This document shows, piece after piece, positions 56,938-64,000 of a stretch of DNA of 64,000 bases (the stretch's first letter is position 1; each line of letters starts with the position of its first letter). Made by a program: the position numbers and the translations under genes. The DNA comes from Incurvaria masculella (Eukaryota; Arthropoda; Insecta; Lepidoptera; Incurvariidae): positions 12,039,021 to 12,103,020 of the forward strand of contig OX335642.1 in NCBI GenBank assembly GCA_946894095.1, read 5' to 3'. The notes under the pieces were generated by a model. That model had not been told where the DNA came from. It saw only the letters and a program-made list of their open reading frames with translations, and did not search any database.

Positions 56938-59900
56938 GTAAGTATAACCTTTCCGTTCATTAGCCGACAACAAAAAGAAAACACCGTTTAAAAAAAATCT
57001 CTCTCACCCTGTAAGACCAACGTTTCTGATTGCTGAATAGTTCCAATAATAACCAAAACCAATAATTATACTTATTCTTTTATTTTCAGACTTTGACAAA
57101 TTGTCGCTCAAGAAAAATCGAAAGAAAGCTGCTTCGGAGAAGAAACCTTTAAAGAACAAATCTACTATTGTGCTTGACGAGTCTTTCGAAAATTTAAGGA
57201 TGGCTGTGACGTGTAGACGTGTGAGTTTTTCTTTTTCATATTGACTGATGTAATGGTACCATAACCATCTTTAGTGACCTGTCGACGAGCATGCGGCTGT
57301 TTAATTTTTTCATCTACACACAAACATTTAGAGAAGGATAAAAATTGTACGTAATAAAAGTCGTAAGACAAAAGACTTTCAGTTCATTAAATTAAATCAC
57401 CACCTTTCGGTTCTGATTACTGGTATCTGTAAACCGTGTTTTGATAAAATACCTACATGCATAGGCATATTATATAAACACTTACAATGTTATTCAAATG
57501 AGAATATCTAGGAAGGGGACCACCGCTATAGTTTTAAGCAGGTATGCAAAATTTGGCTTCTAGAGTCGCAACAAGCTATCCCTTAAATCTGTTCGGGATC
57601 GTGCTAAAAATGTATTCAGTTTTGATTGTTATTTAAGGCCTTAGTTTTGTTAATTGCATTTAATTTTTAAATTTCAGTATAGAGTGTAAAAAGTTTCTAT
57701 ACATTTATTTAAAGCGCAGAGATTAAAATAACACTTAACAATTTGATAACAAACAAAATTAACTTATAAAACAATGAAACAGGCACTTTCCAGGACACCT
57801 GACACAAACGAATACCCAAAAAAACTGCAGATAGAAAAGAATAGCCCCCCCTACTCGTGTAACTGTATATTGTGTGACATTGACTCTATGTAATCCTGCA
57901 CTGTGTAGATTTTTGTGTTATTGTCTAATGTCGTGGTCACCGCACATACATACATACTCAATGGAAAAAAAGTCAGGCTTCCTTGGATATTGAACCAAAT
58001 GATTCCCGTGTAAACCCCGAGCGGACGTGCCGACCGTACTTCTCTTTGTAATTCGAGTGAAGTTAGTCATGAGCTCTGACCTATTCTTATTTGAATCGCA
58101 TTGTATAAGGTTTTCATGGAAGCCAAACACACACATTTCACTTATTTTAATTGTTTGGAATACACAGGTATGTTTAGAGTCCGAATATTCAGTCCTGTCC
58201 AAAAATGTGTTCTCTCAGTACTGTGGTTTGTGATGGCACAGATTTCTTGACCAATTTGGGCCAAATCAATAAAAAGGCTCATTTAAATGTCTAATGGGAA
58301 TATTGACATGCACTGCCTTGGTTTCGAAGTCACGCCCTCCATCACAGACAGCGCAGGCGATGCAGCTAGTCTAAAATATATTAGGTATGCACCAAATATT
58401 AAACTATCAATGCAAAATATCGATAACTTGCTCTTTTTGTCAAGCGCTATCCAGATCACAGAGTTGTGAGGACTTAATATCTTAAATACATTATTTGAAA
58501 TGTAGTATATTTAAGTAAAAAAAAAAATTTTGTTAATGTATCAATGAACTATGTACTTGATTTAGACACATCAGCCTAGGCTGCCCGTCTAATATAAAAT
58601 AAATAAATAAATGTTATTTGACTTCTGTTTATATGGTCACTCATGTCTTTGCAAATTTCAACCGAAAAACTGGTCATTTTGTCATACTTTGACATGTTCA
58701 CTTCTGTACATGATTCAGTACTAGAGGACATGTGGCTGAACTAGTTAACTCAGGTTACGTATGTTAGGGAAGCAGGAAGTGCCTCCTCTTATTCCCAATT
58801 CGGTGATCAAAGCATTCAGTACAAATAGGCGGTTGGACCCAAAAACTTTTGCAACTGTAAATAGTTTCCTTGCAAATCTTCTTGCTTATGTACAGCCGAC
58901 ATTTCAGATCCAAATTACTTTTCATTGTCCGTGGAGATATCGCATTGCTGGTGCATCTAATTAGTTTTTGGCCCATATAGTAATAGGTCGGGGAAAAAGT
59001 CTTTTCGCATTATAGTATGTATGAACTTGTAATAAAATCTCTTTGGCTATACTATTTGTATCTGGCTGGTTTTGGTATCATTGAAAGTTTAAATTTTAAA
59101 GAACATAATTCCAAATTCAAATTAGGAAAATGTGTGATTCTCATTTGTTTTTCGTACTGTCAAAATGAGTGAATCTAATGAAGAAATTCGATACATTTTA
59201 AAATTTTACTACAAAAAAGGTAAAAATGCAACGCAAGCCGCGAAAAAAATTTGCGATGTTTATGGACCTAGTGCAGTGTCTGTGAGAGTAGCACAAATTT
59301 GGTTTAAGCGTTTTCAATCCGGAAATTTTGATGTCAAAGATGCACGTCGCTCTGGTCGCGGATTTACGGATTACGGATAAAATGGATGCCATTTTTGAAA
59401 AAGAGGAGCAAGATCGGCATATCAGTAGTTACGACGTAGCTGAAGAACTAGGAATTGACCACAAAACAGTTTTGGCGCATTTGAAAAAAACTGGGTACAC
59501 AAAAAAGCTCGATATTTGGGTACCTCACGAGCTCACTGAAAGAAACCTAATGAACCGTGTACTCATTTGTGATTCTTTATTACGACGTAATGAAACCGAA
59601 CCATTTTTGAAGAAGCTGATAACTGGTGATGAAAAGTGGATCACGTACGACAAGAACGTGCGAAAAAGGTCGTGGTCAAAGGCCGGTCAAGCTTCACAGA
59701 CTGTGGCGAAACCCGGGTTAACTCGCAACAAGGTGATGCTGTGTGTGTGGTGGGATTGGAAGGGCATTATTCATTATGAGCTGTTACCACCAGGCAGGAC
59801 CATCGATTCTGAACTCTACTGCGAACAACTGATGAGATTAAAGCAAGAAGTTGAGAGAAAGCGGCCGGAATTAATCAACAGAAGGGGTGTGGTTTTTCAT

Positions 59901-62685
59901 CATGATAACGCTAGACCTCACACATCTTTAGCCACTCAGCAAAAACTAAGAGAGTTTGGCTGGGAGGTGTTAATGCATCCGCCGTATAGTCCTGACCTTG
60001 CACCTTCAGATTTCCACCTGTTTAGGTCTCTTCAGAATTCTTTAGGCAGTGTCGGGTTAACATCACGAGAGGACTGCCAAAACCACTTGTCGCGGTATAT
60101 TGATCAGAAGTCCCAATATTTCTATAGCAATGGGATCATGTCCCTACTTACAAGATGGCAAAAAGTTATCGAACAAAATGGTACCTACATACTTTAGTTA
60201 AATGTAAATAAACCATATTAAAAAATGTTTTGAATTTTCTTTAAAAATGCGAAGAAACTTTTTCCCCAACCTAATATATGGAAGGAAGTCTCATAATGTG
60301 ATTTACGTAGCTGTGAGAAAACAGCGGACCCATTTAGGTACAAGTGAGTTCGATTTCAGTGCTAAATATCAACTCACTTTGATTAATTAATAGGTCATGT
60401 ATACGTACTTCTCTAACGTCATTTCAGTTTTGTCAAAATCGGTTTTGTGTATAGGTTGGAAGGTAAAATAACAGTCCGATTATTTAATATTTTTTCCAGC
60501 TACTTTTAAGTTAACTCACTCCCGAACTCAAACTCACTTTTACCTGAATGGGCCCCCTGTTCTAATGGGACCAGAGTAAAATACAAGCGAGAAGTAGTTA
60601 AAATGCATCTGTTTAAGTAATATAATCAATAAATGCTTAGCCAGCTTGGTGAATAATGTAATATATTACTTTGACAGCTTACCGCATGCCCAGCGCCTCA
60701 CAACCGCAATAAGCTATCAAACGAAAAATTTTTTTTTTTATGATAAGCAGTCGACATCCAAAATGTAAAAGTCACAGTTTTCTTCCCTGAAACTGTGACT
60801 TATGTTTCCATCGTTAAATGAGCAAAGTTTCATACATTTCAGGGAGATTGGCGCCACATCTCTTCTTCTCCAATAGTCGTCAATGACTCTTTCGATGTGC
60901 TAAAGGACTTCAATAATTCTTGGGACAAGTCGACACAAGACCATCGAGGTTGTGACAACAAATCACCTAAGCGACGGAAGTTAAATCTAGATCTTGTAAG
61001 ACATTGTAATGTTATTTTGATCCTTTTAATGTCAAGAACCACCACAACAATTGTATTCAATGGTATTCATGAGCATGGCTAAGGGACTCCTTAAGAGATT
61101 CAAAATGGATGAAATTGTGTTTCTTGAGTAGCTTTTTTTTGGTTGGTCCATTGAATATAGCTGATGTCGCCAACTTATATCTCTTTCGCGCCGCTATTAC
61201 TTTGAGCACCCTGCTGACATATTTGCGAGTGACACACTTGATGATGTAGACACAAATCCTTCATGCAACTTCAATATTGTTTTCAGAGTATCACTCCGAA
61301 GACCAACCGATTGACGATAGATTTGACTGAAAGTTTAAGACCTAGCCCTGGCGGATGGTCACCGGCCCAGGATATCATTTGTGGGTCTCCCAAATTTGTG
61401 ACTACTCCTTCGAATTCCGAGGACATAGCTAATGAATCCCGTGAAGAATGCTCCTTTGAACAAATAAGAGGTGCACACAAGAATATCTTAGATGAACTGT
61501 ACGGAGATGTATGGAAGTCTATACCAACTTTATTCAAGAAAAAGGTGGAGAAAAGGGATGACAATCTTGATACTGTCGCGAAGAAACTTGACTTTGTCGA
61601 TGCCAACGATGACAAGGAGAATTCTGTCATCTTGAATACCAAAGTGCGTAACTTTTACGATAGTGAAACACAGGAGCTTTCCACTCCAAAGCCAAATTCA
61701 AATACTGACATTCGCTCAAAGAAAAAGCTTTACACTGAGAAATCTTTCGAAACACCAAATACAGACATTAAGAAGTTGTTGAAAAGGGAGATTAGAGAAT
61801 TACAGACTTTTACAGAGCATAAGACAAAGCCAAAGAAGGCAACGACTGAAAGAAAGATTACCGAGCCGAAAAAAGTTAAAAGAGTGTTAGAAAAACCTGA
61901 GGCAATATTAGGGGTCAAGAAGTTAAGTTTTATGGCATCTTTGGCTGGTAAGTAATTTAAAGTTGTAAAATATCAGGTTTTGAGCATAAAAAAAGCCGGC
62001 CAAGTGCGAGTCGGACGAAGGGTTCCATACCATCGTACAAGATTTAACACAAAGGAGTCACGTTTTTTTCTATGAGGGAGATTAAAATGTTATTTGTTTT
62101 TAAATTTTACCTATTTGTTGTTATAGCGTCAAAATAAATACACACTGTAAAAAATTTAGCTGCCCACCTATTACGGTTCATGAGATATAGCCCTGTGACG
62201 GACGGACAGTGGAGGCTTAGTAATAGGGTTCCGTTGGCACTCTTTGGATACAGAACACTAAAAACAACACCCTATAGACACAGTATAAATTGACTGATGT
62301 AAATACAGACTACGTAGAAGTGTTTTTTCCTAAAACCTTCAAAATTTATGGGAAAGTTTTTTTTTAATTAGCTCAGTGATTTTAAAATTATTGGACCCAA
62401 TCATTTACTGAGCATTTTTATTTTTGTTCAAATGGCTAAGCGTCAGCAATTCTTGAACAAGCCTGTGGACTTACTCGTGTTAAATCATTATAATGTGTGA
62501 TGTGCAGACAACGTTCCAACTTGGAGATGCGAGCAGGAGGCGTTGGTCTTTAAGCAAAACTACAAAAACAAAAAGGACCAGCTGACGAGGCGGCTATTTC
62601 AACTTTTTAACGAAAAGGTGTTCAACAGCCTGTTGGAAGCAGATATGCCTGTAACTTGGGACGGCAAGCTTCGTTCGACTGCTGG
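56901..62685 (+). CDS. GCNA: GCNA/ACRC-like SprT-family nuclear protein, first five coding exons; 3' part off window
   Basis: Exons are 56901-56937, 57090-57220, 60843-60995, 61287-61947 and 62508-62685. All introns are GT..AG and phases chain without error (37+131=168 nt, then 153, then 661, then 178). They give 386 complete residues. Residues 1-327 are hydrophilic and disordered, rich in Lys, Asp, Glu and Ser. They carry SUMO-interacting-like motifs TIVLDESF (38-45), PIVVNDSF (66-73) and TIDLTES (117-123), plus ILDELYGDVW (174-183). Residues about 350-387 (RRLFQLFNEKVFNSLL.., VTWDGKLRSTAG) match the start of the SprT-like domain. The metal-binding HExxH part would be in the next exon, beyond the window. 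GCNA proteins protect germ-cell genomes against DNA-protein crosslinks. Some orthologues have lost protease residues, which cannot be judged here. SPRTN is the main alternative, but the long SIM-bearing N-terminus argues for GCNA. Confidence 0.78.
57090..57220 (+). CDS. GCNA: GCNA-like exon 2 (basic segment and first SIM)
   Basis: The acceptor is TATTTTCAG and the donor GTGAGT at 57221. The exon codes HFDKLSLKKNRKK.. then STIVLDESFENL, a hydrophobic core followed by acidic and Ser residues, as in SUMO-interacting motifs. Confidence 0.75.
57221..58983 (+). other. GCNA: GCNA-like intron 2, part before mariner
   Basis: AT-rich intron sequence with no repeat recognised. It resumes at 60274-60842 after the transposon. 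Confidence 0.6.
58986..60271 (+). mobile_element. mariner transposon (IS630/Tc1/mariner superfamily, cecropia-like), 1286 bp
   Basis: Terminal inverted repeats begin GGTCGGGGAAAAAGTCTTTT on the left and GGTTGGGGAAAAAGTTTCTT on the right strand. The element is flanked by TA on both sides (58984-58985 and 60272-60273). The length of 1286 bp is exactly typical of mariner. It lies in intron 2 of the GCNA-like gene, same strand, and contains one transposase gene broken by a frameshift. Confidence 0.95.
59165..60197 (+). pseudogene. mariner transposase, one frameshift
   Basis: Frame 1 from ATG 59165 codes the N-terminal helix-turn-helix DNA-binding region (MSESNEEIRYILKFYYKKGK.., ..VAQIWFKRFQSGNF). 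It goes out of frame near 59360, where a GGATTTAC/GGATTAC near-duplication adds about 7 bases. The rest continues in the frame ending at 60197. The catalytic D,D34D triad is present: GDEKW, HHDNARPH, and SPDLAPSDFHLF with 34 residues between the last two Asp. The linker WVPHELTE motif is also present. The frameshift should abolish function. Otherwise the coding sequence looks intact, implying a fairly recent insertion. Confidence 0.93.
60843..60995 (+). CDS. GCNA: GCNA-like exon 3 (second SIM)
   Basis: The acceptor is ACATTTCAG and the donor GTAAGA at 60996. The exon has 51 codons, phase 0 at both ends. SSSPIVVNDSFDVLKDFNNS repeats the pattern of the exon 2 motif. A basic KSPKRRKLN stretch near the end could serve as a nuclear localisation signal. 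It is separated from exon 2 by a 3.6-kb intron that holds the mariner element. Confidence 0.78.
61287..61947 (+). CDS. GCNA: GCNA-like exon 4 (long disordered exon)
   Basis: The acceptor is TGTTTTCAG and the donor GTAAGT at 61948. The exon codes 220 residues with a further SIM-like TIDLTES, the conserved-looking ILDELYGDVWKSIPTLF block, DANDDKENS, and a Lys-rich C-terminal half ending KKLSFMASLA. It is the longest open frame of host origin in the window. Confidence 0.82.
61988..62264 (-). mobile_element. TCCG element in GCNA-like intron 4
   Basis: AAAAAAGCCGGCCAAGTGCG begins it on the plus strand. ATTTGTTGTTATAGCGTCAA and GGTTCCGTTGGCACTCTTTG follow. The TCCG tract is nearly lost. It is inserted 40 bp after the exon 4 donor. 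Confidence 0.75.
62508..62685 (+). CDS. GCNA: GCNA-like exon 5 (start of SprT-like domain)
   Basis: The acceptor is TGTGCAG and the donor GTAAGA at 62686. The exon codes DNVPTWRCEQEALVFKQNYK.. then LTRRLFQLFNEKVFNSLL and MPVTWDGKLRSTAG. The pattern LFxxFNxxVFxxxLPxxxxxxWxxKLxxTAG is the hallmark of the SprT-like domain N-terminal helices. No following HExxH exon is visible up to 64000. Confidence 0.8.
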
Positions 62686-63049
62686 GTAAGACAGTGCTCT
62701 GTAAGTAAATGTGTGGTGCTTCATAATCAACACCCATTCAGACAACTCAGAAACATTTTGATCCCAGTTGATCTCACGTGTCTGTAAACAAAACTTTATA
62801 TGCAGACAGAAATGTGAAGAGTGAATGAGACACTCGAGGCTATTCAGAAAGATACAATCCTGTTGGATTGGAATTCGTTTAAGTAATTGCATGAAACAAA
62901 CCAAAGTAAGCCCCTATTCTGAAATCTTGACCATATCGTCTATGCTCTCTTGTGCCATAATCAATTGCTGTCTCTTATTTTCTTACTTGTGGAGAAATGT
63001 AAATGAGTGGTCTGGTAAGATGCGACTAAGGGATTCGTCATTCGTGGTT

Positions 63050-63230
63050 CAGGTGCCACAAAAACGAGTCCCGCCCGGGTTGGAACTGTCGCATGAAAGA
63101 ACAATGAAAGTGGTAATGAAAATTGTCCGTGGATTTTATGCACTTCAATGCATCTCTGCATTATAACGTAGATCCTGGCAGGCCACCTAGTTCCTTTGTG
63201 ATTCTAGTTCCTTTGTGAGCATGCATAAGC
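63050..63230 (+). mobile_element. SINE body fragment in GCNA-like intron 5
   Basis: GTCCCGCCCGGGTTGGAACT, GTAATGAAAATTGTCCGTGG and CCTGGCAGGCCACCTAGTTC match the common body. Confidence 0.65.
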
Positions 63231-64000
63231 CCAAAGCGGCTTATGCATGATATATCATCATAGTAGGAACCATGTCAAAAAAAAACCAGGAATGGTGAAG
63301 GAAAAACATGAGGAAAACATCCACTTCGATCATGTTAGGCTTTCTAGCAAATAGCTAGAGATAACAAGCAATGGGCTAGCCACTCATTATGTGTAACTAA
63401 ATACAACATTGGGCAAAACAAGGTTGACAATTGGATCCAACAATAGCACCCATGATGTATTTTTTTATCACAGAGCCCCCGTCATTTTGAATTTTTGATC
63501 CACTGAAGAAAAAAAACTGCAAGATATCTTATCAAAAAAAATATGTTTTTTTCTAGTTTCTGATTTCATAGGTTTTACCAGCATTACAAATCACATAGTT
63601 CATGAGTTAATCACTGATATTAAAAGTTATCATGCAAATTCAAATAATCTTGATGAGATTATTTTGCTATTTGACAGTCTTAATTAGTATATTTGATAAC
63701 TAATCACCGGAAAAGGTTATCAAGCATTCATTCATTTACCTTATCCGAATGCATGATGTCACCTACATATAACCGATTCTGTAATTTTCCTTCTTAAACT
63801 TTTGCATGTCGGTCAAAGTTCCTAGTCAACTTTTTAATTTAACCATTTAGATATGTCGTAAGCTTATGCTATAATCAAGCTTTCTATACACAGCCTAGGC
63901 ATTTGCGATTATGCCGGCCAATGTAAGAATTCAATGAAAATATTGCATTTTACTGGACTTTTTTATGGATAATCGATTTTGTCTGAAGATCTTACAACAA
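63231..64000 (+). other. GCNA: GCNA-like intron 5, right edge of window
   Basis: No SprT catalytic exon (HExxH) is seen before the window ends. Confidence 0.5.

Overview
The window is AT-rich, intron-dense eukaryotic nuclear DNA. It has GT..AG introns, a tRNA gene, a mariner transposon and many copies of non-LTR retrotransposons, SINEs and MITEs. The repeat spectrum and the two protein-coding genes suggest an insect, most likely a moth or butterfly (Lepidoptera). That placement is inferred from pattern recognition, not from a database search. There are no bacterial operons, no CRISPR array and no recognisable viral gene.

Two host protein genes are supported by exons whose splice sites and codon phases agree. 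On the minus strand, an SLC41-family magnesium transporter gene runs off the left edge. Its exons lie at 16659-16751, 6325-6485, 3308-3412 and 2666-2732. A second, alternative first coding exon at 4395-4475 splices in phase to the same first transmembrane exon, so the locus appears to encode two N-termini. On the plus strand, a GCNA/ACRC-like gene (a nuclear germ-cell SprT-family protein) occupies 56901-62685 and runs off the right edge. Five exons give an acidic/basic disordered region with SUMO-interacting motifs, then the first part of the SprT-like domain. A 1286-bp mariner element sits in its second intron. One tRNA-Leu(AAG) gene lies at 49377-49458.

Nearly everything else is transposon debris. 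The main families are: (a) a SINE body present in about 20 copies and joined in different copies to three different 5' heads (5S rRNA-derived, tRNA-derived, and one of unknown origin); (b) a roughly 300-bp element with a TCCG microsatellite and a palindrome just before a terminal T-run (8 long copies); (c) Jockey/CR1-type LINE 3' fragments and a broken reverse transcriptase; (d) RTE-type fragments; (e) several foldback or terminal-inverted-repeat MITEs, some with clear target-site duplications (TTAA, TWA).

By region: 1-17 kb is the 5' half of the SLC41 gene with intronic repeats. 17-49 kb is repeat-rich with no coding exon recognised; a GC-rich, YY1-like patch at 27.9-28.4 kb may be an upstream promoter/5'UTR exon of the SLC41 gene. 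49-56 kb holds the tRNA, head-to-head SINEs, a MITE pair embedded in a CATCGCCA minisatellite, Jockey debris and a 761-bp perfect-looking tandem duplication. 56.9-64 kb is the GCNA-like gene. The two genes are on opposite strands and I see no functional link between them.
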